This document shows positions 31,868 through 43,087 of a DNA stretch of 64,000 bases, in pieces. Both the position numbers and the translations under genes were made by a program. Position 1 is the stretch's first letter. Each line of letters opens with the position of its first letter. The notes beneath the pieces are model-generated. The model searched no databases. It was not told the origin of the DNA and worked only from the letters and a program-made list of their open reading frames with translations. This stretch comes from Branchipolynoe longqiensis (Eukaryota > Annelida > Polychaeta > Phyllodocida > Polynoidae): assembly GCA_030323885.1 (NCBI GenBank), contig CM059187.1, forward strand, positions 85,760,614-85,824,613. The letters are read 5' to 3'.

Positions 31868-33275
31868 ATTATTCAGATCTTGGAGTGATATAGTTGATGG
31901 AACACTTAGACTAATCAGTTATGTTTTTCTATGAAACACCACAGCCACATGCTTAAATCTCACATGGCACTAATTTGTTTTGAACACGCGATCAACTACA
32001 GGAGAAAGCTATCAAACAGGAAACATCTAAGGAACAAATCACAGACCTCCTTTGGGAAATACTCAACTGAAGCCATTTATTTATACTTATCCCTTTTCAC
32101 ATAATTATCCCTTCCTTCCCTGACGTCATAAAAGGTGTATATTTTCACTGTGGAGAAAATAGCCCAGGGATATTAGTTGCAGCTTCATGCTCAATATTGT
32201 TGAGATTTCTTGAATGTGAATATTTTGCATTACATCGAATATTCATATGCTGATTACAAGCTAAAATGACTACTATATCCTTAATGCATGATGTGTATTA
32301 TAATTCTCTTTAAAACAAAAGGAAATGAACTTTGTGAAAATAACTTTGACACTCCCTGGAATAATAGTTCTAAGGAGCTGAGCGATGCCATCGATATAAA
32401 AGAAATTTGTGTACCACAATATGAGGTCTAAATATATTAAGCTCGTTTGTGGCAGGTTATTGTGCTCAAATTATGGCATATGACCTCATCATTCCATTCT
32501 GGAAATACATCCCTTTATGACCATCTGTGAATGTGGTGATGTGACAGCACACTCAGATTACAGCTCAATTCGCGTGGTTAGGTGCAGGCTTCAAAAGAAT
32601 GCAAACCGCCCATAGTTGATTCTCAATGATAAGCGATGCTGAATAAGTGATCAAAATAAATAACCAAACGAGCAGTTGAAGACAAACCAAAGAGCGTTAA
32701 GACAGATAAGGCGTGATGTATTCTCTATAGTGGAGTTGGCACTGTATCAGAGCATCCATTATTGCCTTCACTTCGGCCAGGTGTCGTCAGTTGAAAGAGG
32801 AGAAGCGCCGAGGAGTTGGCAGCAAGAAGTGAAACCAGAACACAGGCACCGCCTAGTGGTAGTAAGGGGAACTAGCCATCAGCCAGCCTATCCATAAGTG
32901 AATCAACAGGACCGACGGAGTTATGTAAATGCATATGAGCCTGTCTCAAAAGGTGATAACTCTTCTTTTTTTTTTCCCCATTGTAATGATTCACACAAAC
33001 AGCACAGAAACAGTTACACTGAAAACACCAGGACATTTGCTTCAAATCAATATGTGTTCTATTGGGATTACGAAACACCATTTAAAAAACAAATCAGTTT
33101 ATCATGAGCAAATGCATAAGCAGATATTATGTTGATCGTTACGATGGACAAAGTTTTGTCCCATATTGCTTAACACCTTTTGAGACAGTCTCATATATAA
33201 AACTCTGATTTACAAATATCTTATTCCTTCTTCTTTTTCTCCTCTTTCTTCTCCTTTGTACTCTTCTTCTTGTCT
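31868..33275. other. AT-rich spacer of 1.4 kb, no gene
   Basis: Frames of up to 73 codons lack recognisable features. No repeat family seen elsewhere in the window was identified here. Confidence 0.4.
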
Positions 33276-33564
33276 TTAAAGTTGCATAGTCCGATAAAAA
33301 AAAAAGTCGAATTTTCGAAACCAAAGCGATTATCTAGATTTGATTCTAAATGTCCACCTGATATACTAGCGCACTTATACAAACACCTGTCACCAACTAG
33401 AAGGGAATACTGAGTCAGTTTAATAGAACGTGTTACAACTGAAGCCTATGTTGTAGGAGTTTTGCCACGCCTGCCAAAATTAATTTAGCATGTTTGCACT
33501 TCAAATATCTTCAAAGGTAGCGATTTAAAATAAAAAGACATTTCAAACTAAAGTAAAGTAGTAC
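33276..33564 (+). mobile_element. TTAAAGTTGCATAGTCC MITE, 3'-truncated
   Basis: The terminal TTAAAGTTGCATAGTCCGAT, internal ATTATCTAGATTTGATTCTA and TTTGCCACGCCTGCCAAAAT match the family at 41.4, 49.4 and 50.0 kb. The right TIR is missing; a LINE 3' fragment begins there. Confidence 0.8.
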
Positions 33565-34235
33565 TGCACCCAACCAACGACATCCACACAAAAAAACTAA
33601 GTAAAATTATTAGAGAACAGGTGAGTAATACACCTAAAAACACTGCCATTTGGGTATAGTTGAGAAGAAAGGTACCTAACCCAGCCAAGAAAGGAACACC
33701 CGAGCAAACAATGCACCAATACTAACACAAAGCAGAAGTCACATCAAAGCACATGAAAGAAGTACACTAGAAATGGGTGCCAAAGTCTGGAATGCCTAAA
33801 CTGTAAAGGAAAGACAAATTCCTGACCTAAGAACATATCAAATATATCTGTGCAAGGTAAAATCAGGAAACCACCACTGAGCTGTGACCAAGCGGACCAT
33901 GTGATATGTCACGGCACAGCAGCTGGACAGCTCTTGGAAGGTGCCCAGGCCATAAAACTAAGCAGATATCAACAAAACAACACATCAATCCCATACCAAC
34001 CATCTATTGCGTACAAGCATATAATATGTAAATAGAGTAGGCTAGTCTAGGGATAAAGTAGAAGGAAAACCATGATACAAATTTTGTTGTTAAACTAACA
34101 TAGAATTACTAACCACAAACAATAACTATAAGAAATAAAACCGAAAACTGCCCAGCATTGAAAAAAAGCCTGATCATCCGGGCTTATATGTTATGGACAG
34201 CATAAACAGCCCATCAACAAACAAAACAAACAATT
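33565..34235 (+). mobile_element. CR1-like LINE 3' fragment
   Basis: AGGAAACCACCACTGAGCTG and CATGTGATATGTCACGGC match the minus strand of 36760-36870, the tail of the LINE at 36.7-38.6 kb. A translated block resembling GAKVWNA...KERQIPDLRTY precedes it (LINE C-terminus, with stops). It ends CCCAGCATTG...GGGCTTATATGTTATGG then an A-rich tail. A third copy of this end lies at 39745. Confidence 0.65.
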
Positions 34236-34330
34236 ATATTTCCAATACCTTCATATTTGCGCTGTCTTTTTTTTTATCTTTGGGCGTCTTCCTCTGTCAG
34301 AGTTCTCGATAGAGCGGACATACTACCAGT

Positions 34331-34671
34331 TGGTTGTTGACGTTTAAAATCCTGACAACATCTAAGTTCATATGAGGATAGGTACCGACTTGTGACAGTG
34401 TGCAGTCATGGTAACTTTATAGTGCTATCCCACTGGGAGAGCAGTCTGCAACACCATAACCTGATATCCCACTCAGTCACAGTATCCTGACACTGAGCCA
34501 ACCAGTCATTGCCCAGTCCTAATTCTGCCGAGTGCCAGGCTATGAAGCGATAATTATACATTTTTAAATCATTGCTTTGACTTGACTAGGGTTTGAATTT
34601 GACGGTTCGAATCCCACGCTCTACCAAGACGGGAGACGGTCGCTCAACTCATTCGGCCATCCAGTTTGGTT
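34331..34671 (-). mobile_element. tRNA-headed SINE, long head type
   Basis: On the minus strand the head is CTGGATGGCCGAATGAGTTG with GGGATTCGAACC. The body and tail match the family. Confidence 0.78.
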
Positions 34672-34910
34672 GTGTTACTAGTACAATAGTAGTAGTAATG
34701 GTGCAGCAGTAAGAGTAAGATTGTTATCGGTACGGTATGAGCAGTGGTAGCCTTGTAGCAGCAGCTACAGGATATGAACATTGCAATAGCCTTGCGCAGA
34801 TAGTAGTATATTAAAAGGGGGGTTATGGACGGATGTTTGTTAAATGTAGGTTTGTTATTTGTCCCGCAAGCTGGAAGCGCATACCTCCCCGGGAAGTTGG
34901 ACTTGTGTAA

Positions 34911-35412
34911 TTCAAGTGCAGAGTCCGAAGGCTTTTGAAGTTGTCCCTATTATTTTTAGATAAATATGTCAGTTTGACAATTCAAGTTGCTATTCCTTAG
35001 TCTTTAGTAATGTTGATGAGTAATGGCTAATTTTGGAGTGATTTGAACCAAAAGAGCCCAACATAATTTTGACAATCTTGGCAAGCCTCTTCTAGCTATG
35101 ACCCAGATTGCCCTCTCCTGATAGTCACGTGTTCTAGGTTGACCTACTAATGTAGGTAGCCTCCTGGAGCCTGACTAAGCTACACCCGGTACTTAGAATG
35201 AGGGAAAGACTACTGAGGTCATAAGATCGATCTGATTGGTTAGTGGCCTGTCTCACTCAAAGTACTTGTCCAGCGGGATGGCATCAGAAATTAACAGATT
35301 ATTTAGTATAAGCTATCCCAATTGATCACTATCTAAGTTGGAGATAAATGATCAAATGTAGGTAAATGTTTTGGCTTTAAACAAAAAAGCTCCATCGGAC
35401 CATGCAACTTTC
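34911..35412 (-). mobile_element. TTAAAGTTGCATAGTCC MITE, diverged, reverse orientation
   Basis: The right end CTCCATCGGACCATGCAACTT and a degraded left end TTCAAGTGCAGAGTCCGAAG bound a sequence matching the reverse complement of the family in blocks (TAGATAAATATGTC, ATTTTGACAATCTTGGCAAG). Confidence 0.65.
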
Positions 35413-35555
35413 AACTAATCGAATACGACCCGTGGGTTGGTCCTAAGTATTGCTTATTCATACTATTTGGGAATAATATCGAATGAGCTGTGTACATATT
35501 TGGTTGACTACCAGCATATATCACTGCACCAAACTTCACACCATCGCGTCAATAT

Positions 35556-35883
35556 CTCATCATCATCATCATGCTGTCAGTCGTGATGCGACAAAGACTG
35601 CTTTCATTGCTTGACTGCCGGTCTCCATTTAGCTCTCTGCTGTGAGAGTTGCGTCCATGAGTCGGTCTTAATGTCTCTCAGCTTCAGGTTTCTCTTGATG
35701 GTATCCTTGAACTGGAGATGAGGATGCCATCTCTTTCTGTAGCCAGAAGACACAACTAGAGGATCTGCTTTGGTATCCTGTCTGATGACATCCTCATGAG
35801 GTGTCCAGTCCACCGGAGATTCTTTTTGATCAGAAGATCTTCCATAGAGGGCAGCCCCGTTCGTTCGAGTATTTCCTTATTTG
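35556..35883 (-). mobile_element. LINE-A 3' fragment with 8-bp target duplication
   Basis: CATCATCATCATCATGCTGTC is followed by 300 bp matching 19579-19910. GTCAATAT flanks at 35548-35555 and 35884-35891. The translated stretch GYRKRWHPHLQFKDTIKRNL corresponds to the LINE C-terminus. Confidence 0.88.
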
Positions 35884-35891
35884 GTCAATAT

Positions 35892-36204
35892 GTAATCAGC
35901 CAATAAACAACGTTCTACTTGTTATTGTGCTTCCCTTTTTTCTATGTGATGTTTGATCAAATCTCCAAGTTCTGATCGATGTATATTTTAATTATTTCAT
36001 TCAAGCATTGATCAAAAGCCATGGCATATGTTTCACCCCTGACGCAAAGCTTTCACTGCACTTTTAAATCACTTTATGAAATAATCTCATGACTTTCGTG
36101 TTCAGATGTCGGCATCAGTGGTGATGGCCTATTTATAACAGGAGTTTGTTCCACCTGCCAGCATTGCTTGATTATGTAAGGTAGGCATGGGTAGGTTGGT
36201 TACA
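35892..36204. other. Spacer, no gene
   Basis: Unique AT-rich sequence. Confidence 0.4.
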
Positions 36205-36300
36205 TCATGTAGCTTAGGTGGTCCAATGGGTAGAACGTTCGTCCTGGAATTGTGGAACTAGGTTCGAATCCCTGTCTAGGCATGGTGTCTCGATTGTTTG
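36205..36300 (+). repeat. SINE-B head fragment (tRNA-like)
   Basis: GCTTAGGTGGTCCAATGGGT and CTAGGTTCGAATCCCTGTCT with a final TAGGCA resemble a tRNA with A and B boxes. The context and the match to the SINE heads at 42.6 and 52.7 kb argue against a functional tRNA gene. Confidence 0.6.
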
Positions 36301-36319
36301 CCACACCTCTCATATCATT

Positions 36320-36710
36320 ATCACCCCGTTAAACCAAACTTGAAGGGACCCTAGAAATTTGTTTGGATTAACCGATCATTGGTTGAACCGAGCTTTGGCC
36401 TCGACTTTGACTTGGCTTTGGCAAAAACGTGGGTGCATTATGAATGTAATATACAATTATGCGGACACTTTGATCAATGTGTTTGATGTATATACAGTAT
36501 AACCCCGTTAAACCAAGCTCGGTTAAACCAAATGATCGGTTAATCCAAACCTTTTTCGGCGGCCCGGCAAAATATGACCATTTATCATATAAATAAGTCT
36601 CAGATGACCTTATAACCACATGAAAGTTTGGTGTAACCGTGCTGGAAGTGGCCTGGGGCCCGACAATTTTGTTTGGATTAACCCATAATTTGGATTAACA
36701 GACATTTGTA
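36320..36710. mobile_element. CCCCGTTAAACCAA foldback/MITE cluster
   Basis: 36515-36550 (AAGCTCGGTTAAACCAAATG, ATCGGTTAATCCAAAC) is an inverted copy of 36361-36395. A further AACCCCGTTAAACCAA sits at 36501 and GTTTGGATTAACCC at 36671. The TATACAGTATAACCCCGTTA end is Tigger-like. Boundaries are uncertain. Confidence 0.5.
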
Positions 36711-37041
36711 TATGATAAATGGTAGACTGGGCTTGTAGGTAGTTATGTGGTGTGGTATCTGGCTAATTTTGGCATGGTTAACTTCCATTGGCCATCACAA
36801 TGGTGGGCCGTGACATATCACATGCCCTTTTGCAGTGCAGCTTAGTGGGGGTTTCCTAGCCTTATTTTGCGCAGATATTCTTTGTATGTTTTTAGGTCAG
36901 GAATTTGTTGTTCCTTTACAGTTTGGGCATTCCACACCTTGGCAGTCATTTCCAGTGTGCTTCTTTTGTGAGCTTTTAATTGGCTTCTGGTATGCCTTAG
37001 GAATGGCGCATTATTTGCTCTAGTATCCCTTTGTGGTTTTG

Positions 37042-37741
37042 TTAGAAGTTTAGTGTTTTGACTCTAGCTATATATGCTAATGTTTTAAAATTAATTATTC
37101 TCCTATTTCCTAGTAATTTTACTTTAGTTCGTTTGTGTATGTCATAGGTGGGGTGCAGCTTGTCTACTCTTAGGCAGATGTTTAGGGCTCTGTTCTGCAG
37201 TATTTGCAGTTTGTTTAGAAGTTCTTTTTTCGCACCCATGTAGCTTACATCCCCATAGTAAAAATAGGGGAGCACCATGCCCTTAAACAATCTTTGTTGA
37301 CATTTCTTGCGTCATGTTGTCTCTTAGCTTTGCAAATAGCCACAGTTTCTGGTTTAATTTTTGGATGATTTTGTTTATGCATAGGTTGTAGTTTAGTTGC
37401 CTGTCCAAGTCAAGGCCTAGGTATTTGTAATGGTCTACATTTTCTAATGTTTGTTTCCTAGCTTACAGTGTTGATTTCTTTCTGGTATTTATTTATGTGA
37501 GAAAAGTACTGTTTTTGATTTGCTTGCATTGATGGCTATTCTTTTGGACTCACACCATCCATCCAATTTTAGTAGGAGCTTATTTAGTTTAGTTATTACC
37601 TCATATTCTGTAGTGCCCTTTGCATATATGACTGTGTCCTCCGGATATAGTTGGAGGCATTCAGTTTGCAGCCATTTCTCAAGGTCATTTATGTAGATTA
37701 TAAAGAGCAGTGGCCCTAACACTGACCCTTGAGGTACACAA
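37042..37741 (-). pseudogene. LINE-C RT 3' half
   Basis: The sequence enters at VPQGSVLGPLLFIIYINDL (motif B and following). Motif C reads YPEDTVIYAKG, with the usual ADD changed to PED, so the active site is lost. INASKSKTVLFSHK follows. After a frame break, LQILQNRALNICLRVDKLHP belongs to the C-terminal region. Motifs 0-A are deleted. Confidence 0.8.
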
Positions 37742-38582
37742 TATCAACATCATCTCTGTTTTGTGTGATGTTGTTTATGTTTTGGTGCAGATGATTATTT
37801 AATGCATCTTCTGAGTAGTTTTTTAGGGACCTGCCCATATTATATTCATAGTGATTTGTGCTTTTTAGCTTTTTCCTCATTACATATATTAGCTCATGGT
37901 CACTTATACCCCAGCTTCTAGTGCCCCATTTGGTGGCATGATTTGATTTGATTAGTATTAGGTCAATTGTTGAGCTGTTGTTGCTTACCATTGTATTTCT
38001 AGTGATGAGCTGTTGTAGGCCTAAGATTTGGATTGTGGTTTGCAGCATTAGTTTACTTTTATCATTGCTGTTGTAGTTTACATTAAAGTCCCCTCGTATG
38101 AAGATTTCTGCCTTTGTCAATCTTTGTATGGTGTGTATGCTCTTCTCTAGGGCTTGAATGAATAATTCTATTTCCCTTGATGGTGGTGTGTAGAGGTTTG
38201 CTATGGCTATATTTGCTTGTTTTTCATTTTGTATTAGGCACCATATTAGTTTTATGTGCTCATTTGATAGGTTAAATGTTTTTAGTGGTTCAGGATCTAG
38301 GGTTTTGGTGTCTGTGCAGTAAATGGCAACTCCTGCACCCTATTTCAGTTGGTTTATTGCATTGCTATGCTGTCTGTCATTACGTACAAGCCTATATCCG
38401 CTTATGTTTAGTGTGTCGTTTTGGTGTTTTTCAGTGAACCAGGTCTCTGATATGGTTAGTACATCTAGGTAGTATTTTTGTAGATGGATTTTTATTATGT
38501 CTATTTTGTTGGATGCCCTCTGGCAGTTTAGGTCGGCAAAGTGTGTGCCCCTTCCCAGTGTGCATTCAATTTCTTCTATCAT
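37742..38582 (-). pseudogene. LINE-C endonuclease domain
   Basis: YYLDVLTISETWFTEKHQND holds the catalytic SETW. A stop-containing gap follows, then IFIRGDFNVNYNSNDKSKL (the GDFN motif) and WGISDHELIYVMRKKLKS (SDH motif), all typical of AP-type endonucleases. It continues into the post-endonuclease linker and stops at HQNINNITQNRDDVD, where it runs directly into RT motif-B sequence. Confidence 0.8.
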
Positions 38583-38600
38583 GTTTATTGTAGTTTATTT

Positions 38601-38875
38601 ATTGTGTCTTTAGGATAGTGATTGCTTGATTTTCGCGAGTTTTGATTTTAATTTTAGTTTACTTTTATTTTATTGTGATTTGTGTGTTTTGGGTATATGT
38701 GTTGGTGGACACAGTACATATATTCCCTGATAAAAACACGCCCATGTCCACCTCCATAGTTCTTACCTGTGTGGGTGGAGGAAGGCATGAGCATTAATTA
38801 CCTATTACTTGTTGATATATTTTCTTATAATTCTATGTTTAGGTTAGTGAAAATTTGTAAAAAGGTTTGTGATAC
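38601..38875. other. AT-rich spacer
   Basis: TTTATTTTATTG-rich stretch without a frame of note. Confidence 0.4.
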
Positions 38876-39352
38876 TCATGGTTTGGAGGCCTGCTGTTCT
38901 TTCCAGTTCTTTCTAATGCTTTTCGACAGCCTGGCAGTGACGTATCTGGCATATTCCTCATTGTAGTGAATACCATCAGTCATGCCAATGCCATACCGTG
39001 TTATTACTTGGGTGACTGTACAGCTTTTAAGATTAGTTCGTCGGTAGGCATTGAGGACAAACAGGAGGCAGGACAAATAGAGTGAGGAGTTCAATGCTGA
39101 TTGAGTTGGTGAAGCGGTGGCAGGCCATCTACAGCCGGTTCTCCCTCTTCTGTATCTGGTAATGCATGCGGAAGGAATGACGACAAAGAAGAAGCATATG
39201 TTTTCCACGTTTATTACTTGATCTCGGCCCACCGCGGCATCACAGTACCAAATGATCCGACCCCTGACAAAATCGGTCACAGGTAATCTTTTCTGGTATG
39301 GGGAGCCACTAGCCAAACACAGTAGGGTCAGTCCACCCAGAGACCTTCCCAC
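38876..39352 (-). pseudogene. Frame with SGNH/esterase-like C-terminal motif, unresolved
   Basis: The 158-codon minus frame ends YGIGMTDGIHYNEEYARYVT with ARLSKSIRKNWKEQ. The DGIHY segment followed by a helix resembles the D-x-x-H box at the end of SGNH/PC-esterase hydrolases. Upstream, LPVTDFVRGRIIWYCDAAVG has a similar flavour, but the middle looks noncoding. It could be a host exon pair, or the esterase-containing ORF1 known in CR1 elements, because it lies immediately 5' of the LINE-C endonuclease. I cannot decide between them. Confidence 0.25.
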
Positions 39353-39744
39353 CGCCGGCTACTGTGCTGCCACCTGTCATAGAACTGTAACAGTAGATGG
39401 CATAGTCTCAGCCGCCACCACGTTGTGGTGGAGCTCATGTTGGGACTACTACAAGCGAATACTTGATAAATGAATTCACCTTCTCGTCCATAAAATTTGA
39501 AGTGAAGCCCTTAGCCTTTAATAATACAAACTCACGTGCAATTTACCAAATTCGATGTTCATCACTGAGACTCTTGGGCTGCACCCTCCACAGTAGTCAA
39601 TAACTGATGGAGTTGTACGAATTGTATCCAGAGATCACATAACATTGGTATCATATAGCATCCCCCAGATGAATTTGGAAGTTTAATCCTGGAGGCTTAC
39701 TTCTTCTAATACAGTTGTTGATTAAGCGGCGGACGCAACACTCC
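39353..39744. other. Spacer, no gene
   Basis: No supported feature. Confidence 0.4.
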
Positions 39745-39850
39745 AACTGACCAGCATTGAAAACAAGCCTGGGTACACGGGCTTATATGCTATGGACAGT
39801 ATAAATACAGCCTCAATAAAAAAATTAAAAAAATAAAAAAAAGCGGCGGA
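39745..39850 (+). repeat. LINE 3' end fragment with A-rich tail
   Basis: CCAGCATTGAAAACAAGCCTGG and GGGCTTATATGCTATGGACA followed by AAAAAAATTAAAAAAAT match the end of 33565-34235. Confidence 0.7.
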
Positions 39851-40081
39851 CATTTTCAATCACGGACATTTGGTTTTCTTTATTCCTCTCATAATTGTTT
39901 TTTCGACTACCGCTAAGCGCCAGGCTACGCAGTGACAAGCCTACATTTTCATGTTGTGGAATTTATGTTGATAGTTTCTTTTTTTTATATTAATATATTC
40001 GTGGGTTAATTTCAATTGTCCTCAATCTATGTTCCTTATTCCAGAGCTTATTGTAGTATATAATGTATGCAGTTCTTTTGT

Positions 40082-40148
40082 TTACCCGTCCTGATATGAC
40101 CTGAGATGTTGCTAGGACGTAAAACAACAACAAAACAAACAAACAAAC
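40082..40148 (+). repeat. SINE tail fragment
   Basis: CGTCCTGATATGACCTGAGA and GACGTAAAACAACAACAAAA, the 3' end of the tRNA-headed SINE. Confidence 0.75.
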
Positions 40149-40440
40149 TTTTGTTTATAATCGCTTCAAGGTGATATCACATGTGAATGACACATATTCA
40201 CGCAGTTACATCATATAGATATCTAATCTTTATACGCTAACGTTAAATAGTGAGATGGCTTTGTGTTTCTGCGATATTTTGAGATAAATATATTAACTTA
40301 ATTGTTATAATCTACCTTACTACAATTTGAAATAACCTTTGTCATCAATAGTTAGCATTGGAGATATTAGAAGTGAAACCATGAAAGATTTATATTGGCT
40401 TGCACTTGAAAATGCTGGTTACCAGATGCTTCAACACTAC

Positions 40441-40904
40441 GGGCGTAATCGATTAATCGACTCTGGTCACCCGAGCCACTTTTTGGCGCATGCGCACATC
40501 CTGCAGACTCGGGTCGAATAATCGAATACGCTTCTCCACGCTCGGGTGACAAAAATGGTGGTTCTTTTATTTGTTTTTTTAATAGCCGTTATAATTACAG
40601 CAAAATATGATTTAAATATTTTTATGATGCCATAGTTTAGTATTATTTCCATTCAATTAATCTATGTTATTACCAACAACAAAAAATGTATGACTGGTAC
40701 CGGTGGCTGTTATCCTGCAGGATGGTACCAGCGCAAATGTGATGTCATCGCTCCTTGCAAACCCCAGCAAAGAGGTGCGTTACTGGGGTCGGGTTGTTTT
40801 GCACACGGCACGTGTATTTGTCGACTCCACTCGCGGTGTTCTATTTGAAATTCGGACGACTCGGGTCACCCGAGTCGCTCAGGTCGTGTTAATCGATTAC
40901 GGCC
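40441..40904. mobile_element. MITE with GTAATCGATTAA terminal inverted repeats
   Basis: GGGCGTAATCGATTAATCGA at the left and TGTTAATCGATTACGGCC at the right form imperfect TIRs. Sub-terminal GGTCACCCGAG and TCGGGTCACCCGAGTCGC also mirror each other. TA flanks both sides. No transposase. Confidence 0.65.
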
Positions 40905-41381
40905 TAACAGGTTCTATTAAATTGACTAATTCACCCTTCTATGTGGCAACTGATGTTTACTAATCGCACCCGTATCTAAATTGGATATGTAGGATACAAT
41001 CTAGATAGCTGTCTTGATTTAGAAAAGGTGATGCTTTCATCGGCACTTTGCAGTTTTAAGCAAGCGTGGCACGCTGTGCCATATGCACTTATTTAGACAT
41101 TGGCTGGGATATATGCTGGTAGAAATGTGCTTGGTTCAAACCCGCGACCTGCAGTACAATAAGGAACAGCTGAACGCATTCGGCCACCCCACCCGTTGTG
41201 GTGTACGCTCTACTTTTGTTGGTTCTTGGTCATAAATAGCAACGCCCAGAACGGGACGTGGCGGGGGCAGGAACGCGCCGGTGAATACTGATTGTTTTTG
41301 TGTCCGCCTTAGGGAATGCAACAGTGCTGCGCTCTACAGGAGATGAGTAGATCTACTCTGGTGGAAACACCAAGCGCAATA
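40905..41381. other. Spacer, no gene
   Basis: Contains a degraded tRNA-like stretch near 41130-41190 (GGTTCAAACCCGCGACC); otherwise featureless. Confidence 0.4.
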
Positions 41382-41727
41382 TTAAAGTTGCATAGTCCGA
41401 TGACGCATCAAATTGTCAAAATCAAAACACTTGCCTAGATTTGATTCTACATATTTATCTTAGATACTGGTACAGTTATTAAGCATTTGTTGTCACATCG
41501 AAGGGCATGGGGAGTCAATTCAATAGAACCTGTTACTGCATAAGCCTATGGCATCAGAGTTTTGGCGTGCTTGCCAAAATTAATTTGGCACGTTGTCACT
41601 TCAAATATCTCCAAAGTTAGCCATTGAAACTAAAAGTTACTTCAACCTAAAGCTTAAAATGATCAATTTAATGTATTTATCTCAGAAAATGACAGAAACT
41701 CAAAGCAATCGGACTATGCACCTTTAA
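41382..41727 (+). mobile_element. TTAAAGTTGCATAGTCC MITE, full copy
   Basis: 346 bp from TTAAAGTTGCATAGTCCGAT to ATCGGACTATGCACCTTTAA. Contains GCCTAGATTTGATTCTACAT, GCTTGCCAAAATTAATTTGG and TTATCTCAGAAAATGACAGA, the family blocks. Noncoding. Confidence 0.9.
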
Positions 41728-41764
41728 CATGTGGACCTGAACTGTTAAGTGTTAGCAGCATTTC

Positions 41765-42110
41765 ATGCGGAGGAGGAGGAATACAGATATATACACCTAC
41801 GTATGCATGTCTGCATATTTGCATATTGCAAGCATATGCATATAATGATATATGCATATAAGTTTGTATGTGTATAGATGCATGTGCGTCTATATTTATA
41901 TGTACATATGTGCATATATGTATGTATGTGTGTATCTGTTTATGTGTGTGAACATGTACACATATGCACATGCGCGTATGTGTGCATGTGTGTATGTGTG
42001 TATAGATGTACATACTGTGCATATGTGTGTATGTGCGTATGTGTGTATGTGTTATTGTGCGAATGATTGTATATGTTTATGTGTTTACGGGTAAAGGTGT
42101 GCAATGTGTA
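41765..42110. repeat. TATG/TGTG-rich low complexity
   Basis: Alternating purine-pyrimidine DNA dominated by GTGTATGTGTG and CATATGTATG. Frames of 60-110 codons rich in Y, C, V and M are artefacts. Confidence 0.85.
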
Positions 42111-42121
42111 TACATGCCTTT

Positions 42122-42182
42122 GTTTGGTTGGTTGTTGGAGTTTTTACGTCCTGGCAACATCTGAGGTCATATCAGGACGGGG
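42122..42182 (-). repeat. SINE tail fragment
   Basis: GGTTGTTGGAGTTTTTACGT and GGTCATATCAGGACGGG, the reverse complement of the SINE 3' end. Confidence 0.7.
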
Positions 42183-42316
42183 CGCATGTTTTTGTGTATC
42201 CGTGTATTTAGACAGGTCTATAGGTATATATTTACATATATATGTAAATACCTATAAATGCACATACATATACATGTATATATATATTATATATATACGT
42301 GCGCTTGCTGATCAAT

Positions 42317-42498
42317 GTTGTTGTTGGTTGTTGTTTTACGTCCTACCAACATCTAAAGTCATATCAGGAAGGCTACCGACTTGGGACAGTGCGCACTAAT
42401 GGCGACAATATAGTGCTGCCCCACTGGGAAATCAGGCCGTCGGCACCATGACCCGATATCCCACTCAGGCACATTATACTGACACTGAGCTAACCAAT
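42317..42498 (-). repeat. Headless SINE fragment
   Basis: GTTGTTGTTTTACGTCCTAC through CCCACTCAGGCACATTATAC is the 3' two-thirds of the tRNA-headed SINE. It adjoins a SINE-B copy. Confidence 0.78.
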
Positions 42499-42515
42499 TG
42501 TTGGTCACTAAAAAC

Positions 42516-42753
42516 TAACCCGGGCTGGACCCGCGCAGGATGTATCTGGGTCGGTCTGGGCAGCTACTGCCACGGAGGTGATGAAAATGGGAAATATTGC
42601 GCCTAGAGCGGGACTCGAACCCACAACTCTTTGAATTCCGGGCCAGTGTGCTAACGATTACACCACCTAGGCTCCCTGATATCAACACACTACCCATGCC
42701 TACCTGTCCAAGTGGTTACTTGCTGAAATGTCAGTGCAGACTACTACACTCAT
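42516..42753 (-). mobile_element. SINE-B copy
   Basis: TTGCGCCTAGAGCGGGACTC, GAACCCACAACTC and AACGATTACACCACCTAGGC form the reverse-complemented tRNA-like head. Confidence 0.78.
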
Positions 42754-42838
42754 ACCCTGAAATTGTAAGACTTTTAAATGGTAATTTAGTGCTTACAATC
42801 ACGTATATACAGGCAATGCATTGACACACACATACACA

Positions 42839-43087
42839 AGGTAGGTTCAACAACCATACAGCCTAATGCTCATACAGGATCATGGTCACACAGCAACCAG
42901 TATCATCGGGGTGATGAAAATGGGAAATCTTGCACCTAGAGCGGGATTTGAATCCAAATGTCTTTGCATTCTGGGCCAGTGTGCTAACAATTACACCACC
43001 TAGGCTCCATGATATCACCACAGTACCCATGCCTACCTGACTATGTGGTTACTTGCCTGAGAGGTCAGTGGAGAGCACTACACTACT
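42839..43087 (-). mobile_element. SINE-B copy
   Basis: Same head and body as 42516-42753, with CCATACAGCCTAATGCTCAT at the left end as in the 30.4-kb copy. Confidence 0.78.

Larger units (their letters stand above)
36711..38600 (-). mobile_element. CR1-like LINE (family C) with large internal deletion
   Basis: Minus-strand order is endonuclease (38582-37742), a deletion junction, the end of RT and C-terminal region (37741-37042), then 3' sequence to about 36720. The endonuclease and RT flavour (FIIYINDL) fits CR1/L2-type LINEs. Confidence 0.78.

Noticed and set aside
36211..36285. tRNA gene
   Set aside because: A and B boxes are present but the stems pair poorly and the head matches a dispersed SINE.
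41852..42094. Cys/Tyr/Val-rich ORFs resembling small membrane proteins
   Set aside because: Alternating TGTG/TATG low-complexity DNA gives these in every frame.
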